From NCBI GenBank assembly GCA_013203015.1, contig JABMPO010000234.1, positions 1 to 6,663 of the forward strand: a DNA stretch of 6,663 nt. The letters are read 5' to 3'. This DNA comes from Fidelibacterota bacterium (GTDB taxonomy: Bacteria; Fidelibacterota; Marinisomatia; Marinisomatales; TCS56). Below, in pieces: positions 1-6,436 of this stretch. The notes beneath the pieces were generated by a model. The model was not told the DNA's origin. It did not search any database and saw nothing but the letters and a program-made list of their open reading frames with translations. Positions within the stretch are counted from its first letter, which is position 1. Every line of letters starts with the position of its first letter. Made by a program: the position numbers and the translations under genes.

Positions 1-542
1 CGATCCAGCACGCCAGTAATCCCGAAATCCGGTGAGCAGGAACTCCAGATTGCTCCAATTGCCGTACAGGCTAACATGGCAAATACCGCTATTGGCATAT
101 TTGGTACGAAACCCACAACCCGGTCGCCGGGTTGGACACCGGCATCCTGCAGCGCCTGGGATATGCGGGATACTGTTTGATATAATTGCTTATAACTGGT
201 AGTGTATGGTTTGCGCCCCTCCGCCTGATAAATGATTGCCGGTTGATCGTCCTGATAGCGCAGTAAATTTTCCGCAAAATTTAATCGAGTTCCTGTGAAC
301 CATTGTGCGCCGGGCATTTTATTAGAATCATCCACAATTTCACTGGCGGCGTAGGATGAGATAAGCTCACTAAAATCCCAAACTGCAAGCCAGAATTCCG
401 CAATATTTTTGACGGACCAGTCATGCAATTCACCATATTCTTCAATATTCAGACCATGCTGGTCGTTGATAAATTTTCTAAAAAGATTCATTTGCGACCG
501 GTCTACTTGTAGTCCGGTCGGTACCCATAATCTTTGTGTCAT
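1..542 (-). CDS. aacS: Acetoacetyl-CoA synthetase, N-terminal part (cut by window edge)
   Basis: Acetoacetate-CoA ligase of the ANL (acyl-AMP-forming) superfamily. It activates acetoacetate with ATP and CoA to acetoacetyl-CoA in the cytoplasm, feeding ketone-body or polyhydroxybutyrate-derived carbon into metabolism. The window holds codons 1-180 of a protein that in this family is about 650 residues. An acetyl-CoA-synthetase-type N-terminal region is visible (DWSVKNIAEFW at 41-51), then WFTGTRLNFAENLL at 81-94, a GDRVVGFVPN segment at 139-148, and GAIWSSCSPDFG at 163-174. The last motif with the following GVLD is characteristic of acetoacetyl-CoA rather than acetyl-CoA synthetases. The ATP-binding P-loop and catalytic lysine lie outside the window. 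The start ATG (540-542 on plus) is preceded by a GGGGA Shine-Dalgarno-like stretch (plus 550-554), about 7 nt away. The gene is divergent from pfp and has no evident functional link to it. A propionyl- or acetyl-CoA synthetase is less likely because of the CSPDFG context. Confidence 0.
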   Translation of the reverse strand, partial: MTQRLWVPTGLQVDRSQMNLFRKFINDQHGLNIEEYGELHDWSVKNIAEFWLAVWDFSELISSYAASEIVDDSNKMPGAQWFTGTRLNFAENLLRYQDDQPAIIYQAEGRKPYTTSYKQLYQTVSRISQALQDAGVQPGDRVVGFVPNMPIAVFAMLACTAIGAIWSSCSPDFGITGVLD

Positions 543-702
543 TTAACATTCCCCATTAATTGAAAATACGCAGATTGTCGTTTGTAAGTCACGGGTATTT
601 TTTAGTTTCATGTCGATTTACCGCAGATGAATTCTGTATTCTGATCTTAATCGGCAGTAAATTTATAATCTTATTTTTGGTGAAAAATAGCGTAATAGAA
701 CA
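543..702. promoter_or_regulatory. Divergent intergenic region between aacS and pfp
   Basis: A 160-nt AT-rich spacer separates the start codons of two divergent genes, so it must hold both promoters unless either gene has none of its own. No convincing ORF or strong hairpin is seen. A weak imperfect inverted pair (TTTACCG near 617-623 and CGGCAGTAAA near 652-661) could be an operator but contains an insertion. For the leftward gene, a poor -35/-10 pair (GTGACT, 18 nt, TATTTT, read on the minus strand around 563-593) is the best I can find. Both are suggestions only. Confidence 0.35.
664..669 (+). promoter_or_regulatory. Putative -10 box (TATAAT) for the pfp-fba operon
   Basis: An exact TATAAT lies 33 nt upstream of the pfp start codon. 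No good -35 box accompanies it: the nearest is TTCTGA at 639-644, with a long 19-nt spacer. The adjacent TATTTTTG (672-679) also fits the TAnnTTTG -7 element of Bacteroidota promoters, but I see no matching TTG element at the expected upstream distance. Either could be used; in AT-rich DNA a chance match is possible. Confidence 0.35.
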
Positions 703-1908
703 ATGAAAATTGCATTTTTAACTGCTGGGGGAATCGCTCCCTGCCTCTCTTCATCAATCGGCGCATTGATTCAGAATTACAATCGATTGGCTCCGGATGC
801 CACATTAATTGGTTATCTGAACGGTTATCAGGGATTATTGTTGGGGAATAGTCTGGAATTCTCCGCTGAAGTAAAAAAACGGGCTGATATTTTATTGCAA
901 TACGGTGGTAGTCCTATTGGCAACAGCCGTGTAAAACTCACCAATGTAAAAGACTGTGAAAAACGCGGATTGGTCAAGCCCGGTGAAAACCCATTGGAAG
1001 TGGCCGCTAAACAACTGGTAAAAGACGGTGTCGCTGTTTTGCATACTATTGGCGGCGATGACACCAATATAATGGCTGGTGAATTGGCCAAATATCTGGC
1101 TGATAATAATTATAATTTGACAGTAGTTGGTTTGCCAAAAACTGTTGATAATGATGTTTTTCCCCTTTCGCAAACCCTGGGTGCCTGGACGGCGGCTGAG
1201 CAGGGTGCCCTGTTCTTCAACAATGTTGCTAATGAAAATACCACCAGCACCCGTCAATTAATTATTCACGAGGTAATGGGCCGAAACTGCGGTTGGCTGA
1301 CTGCAGCAACAGCTCGTAATTACCGTAAATTACTTGATAAAAAGTCATTTCTTCCGGATATCCTGATTGATCGTGCCCGTTGGGATATCGATGCGATTTA
1401 CGTTCCTGAAATGGCGATTGATCTGGCTGTGGAAACCAAACGGTTGCGTAAGCGAATGGCTGAAAAAGACGGTGTGAATATATTCTTAAGCGAGGGGGCA
1501 GGAATTGACAGTATTGTCGCTGAGCTTGAGTCTCAGGGCGAAGAAGTTGCCCGGGATGCATTTGGTCATGTCAAACTCGATTTTATTAATCCCGGTAACT
1601 GGTTTGCCAAACAGTTTTCCACCCGCCTCGGCGCGGAAAAAACATTAGTCCAGAAAAGTGGTTATTTTGGCCGGTCAGCAGCGCCCAACCAGGCGGATCT
1701 GGAACTTATCCAGCGTTGTGCTGAATTGGCTGCGAAATCCGCCTTAGAAAATAAAAGTGGGTTAGCCGGACTTGACATGGCTAAAAATGGCGAGTTGTGT
1801 TTGATTGATTTTAAGCGAATTGCCGGCGGCAAACCATTTGATATTGATACGGAATGGTTTTCACAAATGTTGCAGGAAATTGGGCAGCCTAAAGGTAAAA
1901 AGATATAA
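703..1908 (+). CDS. pfp: Diphosphate--fructose-6-phosphate 1-phosphotransferase (PPi-dependent phosphofructokinase)
   Basis: This cytoplasmic enzyme reversibly phosphorylates fructose-6-phosphate to fructose-1,6-bisphosphate using pyrophosphate instead of ATP, so one enzyme can serve glycolysis and gluconeogenesis. At 401 residues it matches the roughly 400-residue PPi-PFK group. Visible motifs: the N-terminal phosphate-binding loop (TAGGIAPCLSS, 7-17); GGDDTN at 117-122, where ATP-dependent enzymes have GGDGS; PKTVDND at 145-151, with Lys146 where ATP enzymes usually have Gly and Asp149 as the likely catalytic base; MGRNCGW at 192-198 for sugar-phosphate binding; SEGAG at 263-267; and the KSGYFGRS segment at 318-325 with a phosphate-binding Arg. 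The Asp of GGDD and the Lys of PKTVDND are the established markers of PPi use. The start at 703 is chosen because the protein begins exactly at the family's conserved first strand, although no good Shine-Dalgarno is present: only AGAA is close, and GGTGAAAAA is 15 nt upstream. It is first in an operon, with fba 30 nt downstream. Confidence 0.93.
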   Translation: MKIAFLTAGGIAPCLSSSIGALIQNYNRLAPDATLIGYLNGYQGLLLGNSLEFSAEVKKRADILLQYGGSPIGNSRVKLTNVKDCEKRGLVKPGENPLEVAAKQLVKDGVAVLHTIGGDDTNIMAGELAKYLADNNYNLTVVGLPKTVDNDVFPLSQTLGAWTAAEQGALFFNNVANENTTSTRQLIIHEVMGRNCGWLTAATARNYRKLLDKKSFLPDILIDRARWDIDAIYVPEMAIDLAVETKRLRKRMAEKDGVNIFLSEGAGIDSIVAELESQGEEVARDAFGHVKLDFINPGNWFAKQFSTRLGAEKTLVQKSGYFGRSAAPNQADLELIQRCAELAAKSALENKSGLAGLDMAKNGELCLIDFKRIAGGKPFDIDTEWFSQMLQEIGQPKGKKI

Positions 1909-1925
1909 TAATCTAAGATTTTAAC

Positions 1926-1932
1926 AAGAGGA
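1926..1932 (+). promoter_or_regulatory. Ribosome binding site of fba
   Basis: AAGAGGA ends 6 nt before the ATG at 1939. It is a good Shine-Dalgarno and favours that start over the in-frame ATG at 1990 (codon 18), where conserved aldolase sequence begins and which has no comparable site. Confidence 0.75.
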
Positions 1933-1938
1933 AAAAAT

Positions 1939-3114
1939 ATGAATAATACCCCCCCCAAATTAAATTTATCTCGGCGCTTCCCGGATAATATGACAACAGC
2001 TCATTCCTTAATTATAAAAGCCAAGAATGGTGAAAAAGGAAACGCCAAGGGACAACGTTATGCCATACCGGCTTTCAACGTAACTACGGTGCAGGGCATT
2101 AACGCGGCATTTACCGCTTTCGAATTATTAGGCTCTTCAGGTTTATTAGCCTTTTCTAATTCGGCCTTGAAGCATTTTGGCGGTGGCGATCCCGTATTTG
2201 GTCTTGAGATCGCAACTGCTTATGTTGAGCAAAAGGCAAAAAGATCGTCAGTACAGATCGCTACCCATCTTGATCACGGTGATTATACCAGCGAAGGCGG
2301 TCGTAAAGTTGTACAAGCGTCAGTTCAGATGTTGACCAGCGTAATGGCTGATAATTCAACCGATAAAATATCCAAGACTGGCATGCCGCTGGAAAAAAAT
2401 ATTGAACTGACCCGGGAAGTTGTTGATATGGCCCATCCACTGGGAATCTCAGTGGAAGGTGAATTGGGAGTGCTGGCTGGCGAGGAAGATGAAGATACAA
2501 AGTCCGAATTCTCTACTTACACCAATCCTGCCGAATTAGAGAAATTCCTGAGAGAAACCGGAGTATTGATGATTGCGCCAACTATTGGAACCATGCATGG
2601 ACCCAATAAAGGTAAGCCGGGCACCAAAGTTAGATTAAATATAAAATTGGCCCATGAACTGCTGAAAGTTGCCAATAGAATCGATGATAATATCATTTTT
2701 GTTGCCCATGGTGCTTCCACATTATATCCCGATGTTGTAAAGTATGCTGTCGCCCAGATCGACAAAATGTCCGATCCCTCCAGTGTTCGCCAGAAATGGC
2801 TGGATTTTGTGGGAACAGACTGGGAACAGATTCAGGGACTGATCGAAGCCGGATTCTGCAAAATTAACACCGATACGGAAAACCGTCAGACTTTCCTGTC
2901 GGCGCTATTAGGCTCTTTGACAACATCGAGTGCAAAAATTGATATTCGCTGGTACGATAATGTCTGTACAAATGCTCTTACGCAGAGTTATATTCAGAAG
3001 CTCATTATGGCAGGTGATTACGGAGTTTGGCATAAAACAAAGCTAGATGTCGCCAAATTCAAATTCGATTTGAACGCTTCTTTGAAAGATATTCTAAAGG
3101 TTTGTCTTATATAA
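1939..3114 (+). CDS. fba: Class II (zinc) fructose-bisphosphate aldolase
   Basis: Cytoplasmic aldolase that reversibly cleaves fructose-1,6-bisphosphate to dihydroxyacetone phosphate and glyceraldehyde-3-phosphate, directly after the PPi-PFK step encoded 30 nt upstream. It is a TIM-barrel protein of 391 residues, longer than the usual 280-360. By comparison with remembered E. coli FbaA: HLDHG at 110-114 gives catalytic Asp112 and zinc ligand His113; Asp138 in TSVMADNS matches the second metal-site Asp144; ELGVLAGEED at 175-184 gives zinc ligand Glu175 and the Glu182/Glu183 pair; TMHG gives His220 and VAHGAS gives His257, both zinc ligands; NTDT at 310-313 forms the substrate-binding Asn/Asp loop. 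The phosphate-binding HGGSG is altered to HGAST, and His257 to Asn310 spans 53 residues against 22 in E. coli. A run of eight C covers codons 4-6 in a 17-residue N-terminal extension. A tagatose-bisphosphate or other ketose-bisphosphate aldolase is possible, but the operon partner argues for fructose-1,6-bisphosphate. Confidence 0.9.
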   Translation: MNNTPPKLNLSRRFPDNMTTAHSLIIKAKNGEKGNAKGQRYAIPAFNVTTVQGINAAFTAFELLGSSGLLAFSNSALKHFGGGDPVFGLEIATAYVEQKAKRSSVQIATHLDHGDYTSEGGRKVVQASVQMLTSVMADNSTDKISKTGMPLEKNIELTREVVDMAHPLGISVEGELGVLAGEEDEDTKSEFSTYTNPAELEKFLRETGVLMIAPTIGTMHGPNKGKPGTKVRLNIKLAHELLKVANRIDDNIIFVAHGASTLYPDVVKYAVAQIDKMSDPSSVRQKWLDFVGTDWEQIQGLIEAGFCKINTDTENRQTFLSALLGSLTTSSAKIDIRWYDNVCTNALTQSYIQKLIMAGDYGVWHKTKLDVAKFKFDLNASLKDILKVCLI

Positions 3115-3126
3115 TACACCCTCCTC

Positions 3127-3162
3127 AGAGCCTCGGTTACCCCACCGGGGCTCTTTTATTTT
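3127..3162 (+). terminator. Intrinsic (Rho-independent) terminator of the pfp-fba operon
   Basis: It begins 12 nt after the fba stop codon. A 10-bp GC-rich stem (3127-3136 with 3145-3154, one G-U wobble) encloses an 8-nt loop (TTACCCCA) and runs into TTTTATTTT. This closes the operon and separates it from the M16 gene. Confidence 0.88.
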
Positions 3163-3247
3163 AGGCTCAATCATTACGGTAAAAAGGTTGAGGATACCTG
3201 TTAAAAGTGGCAATTAGTATTGGTTGATAACAGATTAATGTCATTCA

Positions 3248-3323
3248 GATATCCAGCTCAAGCCGTTATGGGAATGGATATCAAATTGAAAAATTCGGCT
3301 AAGAAACAGTTCGAATTCAATTT
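3248..3323 (+). repeat. Two abutting inverted repeats (possible tandem stem-loops)
   Basis: The first is a perfect 8-bp inverted repeat, GATATCCA (3248-3255) with TGGATATC (3275-3282), loop 19 nt. The second starts at the very next base: AAATTGAA (3283-3290) pairs with TTCAATTT (3316-3323), and after a 3-nt bulge TTCG (3294-3297) pairs with CGAA (3312-3315), loop 14 nt. No U-tract follows, so these are not standard terminators. They could be leader structure, a small RNA or paired protein-binding sites. Chance pairing is possible in AT-rich DNA. Confidence 0.45.
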
Positions 3324-3368
3324 AAAAAGCATTAGATTTAGTCGATTGATAATAAGCATGTAATTCGG

Positions 3369-3391
3369 CGGTGTCTGATCCAAGTACACCG
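3369..3391 (+). repeat. Small inverted repeat just upstream of the M16 start
   Basis: CGGTGT (3369-3374) and ACACCG (3386-3391) form a perfect 6-bp inverted repeat around an 11-nt spacer. It ends 26 nt before the preferred start codon and immediately before a TATATAA box. It could be an operator half-site pair or a short leader hairpin; no regulator can be named. Confidence 0.3.
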
Positions 3392-3406
3392 GCTATATAA
3401 AATGAT

Positions 3407-3412
3407 GGGAGA
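3407..3412 (+). promoter_or_regulatory. Ribosome binding site deciding the M16 start
   Basis: GGGAGA lies just before the ATG at 3417, with a 5-nt spacer from GGGAG. The two earlier in-frame ATGs (3402, 3405) have no upstream Shine-Dalgarno, and the GGGAG would lie inside their coding region. Starting at 3417 also gives a compact lipoprotein signal peptide. Confidence 0.75.
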
Positions 3413-3416
3413 CAGC

Positions 3417-6368
3417 ATGTTCGATTCCAGGTTTAATAAACGAAATTCAAATATCATTTGTATTATTTTCCTGATCACATTTATTATTGCCGGTTGTGTT
3501 CCTCCTGGCGATACAGTTGAACCCGTCCAAGGTAAATATGAGTATAAAGAAATTGCCGGTGACCCACTAAAGGCACGTATATATACTTTGGATAATGGTC
3601 TGAAAATTTATACCACAGTTTATAAGGATGCGCCAAGAATACAGACCGCAATAGCTGTAAAAGCCGGTGGAAAAACTGATCCTGATGATGCCACCGGAAT
3701 GGCTCATTACTTGGAACATATGCTGTTTAAAGGAACCGACGAGTATGGTACTCTAAATTGGGCCAGTGAAAAGAATGAAATTGAAAAAATAGTCGCTTTA
3801 TATGATCAATACGGTAGCACTACCGATTCATTGGCCAGGAAAAATATTTATTATCAGATAGATAGCGTTTCCCAAGTAGCTTCAACTTATGCAGTTGCCA
3901 ATGAATATGATAAAATGATGGGTGCCATTGGCGCTACCGGAACTAACGCTTTCACTTCCAATGAGCAGACAGTTTATATTGATAATATCCCCTCAAATCA
4001 ATTCCAGCGCTGGCTTGATATTGCCTATGAAAGATTCAGCGATCCGGTAATGCGGTTGTTCCATACGGAACTGGAAGTAGTTTATGAGGAGAAGAATCGT
4101 TCATTAGATAGTGATGGGTCAAAATTGTATAATACCCTCAATGCCGCTCTCTTTCAAAAGCATCCCTATGGTACGCATACAATTCTGGGAACTGTCGAAC
4201 ATCTGAAAAATCCGCCCTTACGCAAAGTAATTGCATACTTTGAGACCTATTATGTGCCGAATAATATGGCGATTTGCCTGTCTGGAGATTTCGATCCTGA
4301 TGAAATTATCCCTCTGATCGACGCAACTTTTGGCAGAATGGAATCTCAATCGGTTCCGGAATTTGTCCCGCCGGTTGAGGATCCGATTACCGCACCAATC
4401 GAACTGGAAGTCTTCGGACCGGAAGCAGAAAGTGTGCGATTGGCATTCAGATTTCCGGGTAAAAACAGCCATGAGTCAGATTTATTAACGATGACCGATA
4501 TGGTTTTAATGAATAGTTCTGCCGGATTAATTGATTTAAACCTGAACCAGGCTCAGAAGGTAAGAGGAGCTTATTCATATCCGGCTAAAATGAAGGATTA
4601 TTGCTATCATGGACTCGGCGGACGCCCGCGTGAAGGCCAATCTTTGGAAGAAGTGCGTGATTTGCTGCTGCGACAAATCGAACTGATCAAGCAAGGCGAT
4701 TTCCCGGACTGGCTACCGGAAGCTGTTATCAATGATATGAAATTGAATCGAATTCGCCAGCAGGAAAGTAACCGCTCACGGGCAATGGTATTTATGACTG
4801 CTTTCACCACCGATACTCCCTGGGAAGCTGTGGTCAATGAAATGAACCGGCTTAGCATTATTAGCAAGGAAGACATTGTTGAGTTTGCCAGAAAGCATTA
4901 TACCGATAATTATGTTGTGGTTTACAAACGGACCGGGAAAGATGAAGAAATCGCTAAAATCACCAAGCCGGAGATAACCCCGGTTGAATTAAATCGTACT
5001 GATCAATCTGATTTTATGACAAGCATCTTGGGCATGGAAGTAGCTGATGTAACACCGGTATTTTTAGATTTCGATAGAGATTTTACTAAATTGTCGCTGA
5101 CGAGTGGTGTCCCGGTTTACTATCGGCAAAATATCGAAAACGATTTGTTTCAATTGTACTATTTAGTTGAAATGGGGACCGATCATAATAAGAAATTGGA
5201 GATTGCCCTTAACTATCTCGAGTATTTAGGAACGCAGCGCTACACTCCGGAACAGATCAAAGAGGAATTCTATAAAATCGGTTGTGATTTCAGCGTATTC
5301 AGTTCCAACGATCGAGTATGGGTGATGCTGAATGGTCTGGTTGAAAATTTCGAGGTTGGTCTCAATCTGTTTGAACATCTGCTGGCAGATGCGCAACCAA
5401 ATCCTGATGCTTTAAATAATTTAGTGCAGGACATACTCAGGCAGAGAACGGACACCAAACTCTCCAAAACAAGTATCCGTAGGGCATTGGGAAATTATGG
5501 TAAATATGGTCCTATTTCATCATCGACAAATGTACTATCAACTGCCGAACTACAAGCTCTGGAAGCTGCGGAATTGATCGAAATCATCAATCAAATAACT
5601 TCCTATCAGCATTTGGTTTTGTATTATGGTCCGGATGCTGCCTCAATTTTGGTTAACAAGCTATCTGCCAGCCATGCAATTTCAGATGATCCACAGACAA
5701 TTCCCGAAGCAGTGCAATTTTTAGAATTGAATAATGAACAGACAAAAGTCTTTGTCATTGATTATGATATGGTTCAGGCTGAGATTCAGATGTTGTCAAA
5801 ATCGGTTCAGTTCAATCCGGATAATATCTCGATTAGGGCGTTATTCAATGAATATTACGGTGGCAATATGTCATCGGTAGTATTTCAAATAATGCGGGAG
5901 TCAAAGGCCTTGGCCTATTCGGTTTATGCTTATTATGGGACGCCGCCAAAGCCCGATAAATCACATTTTACTGTTGCTTATATTGGTACTCAGGCCGATA
6001 AAATACCGGAAGCGATGGATAGTTTTTTCGAATTGCTAACCGAAATGCCCTTATCGGAAAAAGCTTTTGACGCTGCTCGCGAGGGTATAATTGCCCGCAT
6101 AAAACCGGAACGTATTACCAAATCAAGAATTCTTTTTCGATATTTATCGGCTCAAAGAATGGGGCTCGATCATGACACACGCAAGGATCTGTATAACCAG
6201 GTTCCTGAACTGATGATGAATGATGTTCAAGAATTCTTCAATGAATATATTCAAGGGCAACATTACAATATTATGGTATTAGCCGATACAGCAAAAATTG
6301 ACTTGGATGCATTAGCGAAATACGGTGAGATAACCTATTTGACATTGGAGGAAATCTTCGGTTATTAA
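3417..6368 (+). CDS. M16 family zinc metallopeptidase (insulinase/pitrilysin type), predicted lipoprotein
   Basis: A predicted envelope-anchored peptidase degrading peptides or small proteins inside a closed chamber, as known for the M16 family; substrate unknown. The 983-residue product has a lipoprotein signal: basic N-terminus, hydrophobic stretch at about 13-25, lipobox IAGC with Cys27. Residue +2 is Val, so outer-membrane sorting is plausible under the E. coli Lol rule. The inverted zinc motif HYLEH is at 97-101 (ligands His97 and His101, catalytic Glu100). The third ligand is probably Glu224 in the VVYEEKNRS block. The spacing is 123 residues, against about 77 in pitrilysin, because of a charged helical insertion at about 108-165. 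A middle M16_C-type domain follows (YYVPNNMAICLSGDFD, 278-293). The C-terminal half repeats the fold but has NYLEY (599-603) where zinc would bind, so it is catalytically dead. Arg827 and Tyr834 (MRESKALAY) match the conserved Arg/Tyr pair of insulysin (R824/Y831) that helps bind substrate. It is a monocistronic gene or the first of a pair with the exported protein downstream. Confidence 0.9.
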   Translation: MFDSRFNKRNSNIICIIFLITFIIAGCVPPGDTVEPVQGKYEYKEIAGDPLKARIYTLDNGLKIYTTVYKDAPRIQTAIAVKAGGKTDPDDATGMAHYLEHMLFKGTDEYGTLNWASEKNEIEKIVALYDQYGSTTDSLARKNIYYQIDSVSQVASTYAVANEYDKMMGAIGATGTNAFTSNEQTVYIDNIPSNQFQRWLDIAYERFSDPVMRLFHTELEVVYEEKNRSLDSDGSKLYNTLNAALFQKHPYGTHTILGTVEHLKNPPLRKVIAYFETYYVPNNMAICLSGDFDPDEIIPLIDATFGRMESQSVPEFVPPVEDPITAPIELEVFGPEAESVRLAFRFPGKNSHESDLLTMTDMVLMNSSAGLIDLNLNQAQKVRGAYSYPAKMKDYCYHGLGGRPREGQSLEEVRDLLLRQIELIKQGDFPDWLPEAVINDMKLNRIRQQESNRSRAMVFMTAFTTDTPWEAVVNEMNRLSIISKEDIVEFARKHYTDNYVVVYKRTGKDEEIAKITKPEITPVELNRTDQSDFMTSILGMEVADVTPVFLDFDRDFTKLSLTSGVPVYYRQNIENDLFQLYYLVEMGTDHNKKLEIALNYLEYLGTQRYTPEQIKEEFYKIGCDFSVFSSNDRVWVMLNGLVENFEVGLNLFEHLLADAQPNPDALNNLVQDILRQRTDTKLSKTSIRRALGNYGKYGPISSSTNVLSTAELQALEAAELIEIINQITSYQHLVLYYGPDAASILVNKLSASHAISDDPQTIPEAVQFLELNNEQTKVFVIDYDMVQAEIQMLSKSVQFNPDNISIRALFNEYYGGNMSSVVFQIMRESKALAYSVYAYYGTPPKPDKSHFTVAYIGTQADKIPEAMDSFFELLTEMPLSEKAFDAAREGIIARIKPERITKSRILFRYLSAQRMGLDHDTRKDLYNQVPELMMNDVQEFFNEYIQGQHYNIMVLADTAKIDLDALAKYGEITYLTLEEIFGY

Positions 6369-6382
6369 GACGGAATCAGATA

Positions 6383-6401
6383 CTGGTTAGATTCGAACCA
6401 G
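6383..6401 (+). repeat. Short inverted repeat after the M16 gene
   Basis: CTGGTT (6383-6388) and AACCAG (6396-6401) form a perfect 6-bp stem with a 7-nt loop, starting 14 nt after the M16 stop codon. No U-run follows, so it is at best a weak or processing-type 3' hairpin rather than a standard terminator. Read-through into the next gene is likely. Confidence 0.4.
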
Positions 6402-6403
6402 CA

Positions 6404-6427
6404 CCTGTGACAAAACTTATTACAGGG
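6404..6427 (+). promoter_or_regulatory. Hairpin overlapping the ribosome binding site of the last gene
   Basis: CCTGTGA (6404-6410) can pair with TTACAGG (6420-6426), seven pairs including one G-U, around a 9-nt loop. The 3' arm contains most of AGGG (6424-6427), the likely Shine-Dalgarno of the gene starting at 6437 (9-nt spacer). When folded it would hide the ribosome binding site. Whether it forms in vivo is inference. Confidence 0.35.
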
Positions 6428-6436
6428 TCAGAACAT

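Larger units (their letters stand above)
3163..3416 (+). promoter_or_regulatory. Non-coding leader upstream of the M16 peptidase gene
   Basis: This spacer of about 250 nt has no credible ORF and should hold the promoter of the M16 gene. Candidate -10 boxes are GATAAT (3348-3353) and TATATAA (3394-3400), neither with a good -35. The second would start transcription almost at the start codon. A weak 7-bp stem (CTCAATC 3166-3172 with GGTTGAG 3186-3192, one wobble) follows the terminator. The stronger paired elements are listed separately. Confidence 0.4.

Noticed and set aside
89..277. 62-codon minus-strand frame inside the acetoacetyl-CoA synthetase region
   Set aside because: It is in another frame from the well-conserved synthetase reading (1-542) and has no recognisable content.
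828..1257. Minus-strand frames of 87 and 121 codons opposite pfp
   Set aside because: They are antisense to highly conserved PFK motifs, have low-complexity translations and no start signals; shadows.
1262..1958. Minus-strand frames of about 98-99 codons opposite the end of pfp
   Set aside because: Antisense to confidently identified coding sequence; shadows.
3402..3416. Upstream ATG start for the M16 gene (five extra residues)
   Set aside because: No Shine-Dalgarno precedes it; GGGAG at 3407-3411 sits correctly for 3417 and the lipoprotein signal fits better from there.
3163..3416. Possible decayed gene or insertion remnant in the spacer before the M16 gene
   Set aside because: No frame shows recognisable protein sequence, and there are no terminal inverted repeats with target duplications; the paired elements look like local hairpins.
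6386..6401. A GGTTCGAATC stretch on the minus strand resembling a tRNA T-arm
   Set aside because: The flanking five bases (GCTGG and CTAAC) do not pair as a T-stem, and no acceptor stem, anticodon arm or CCA context is seen.
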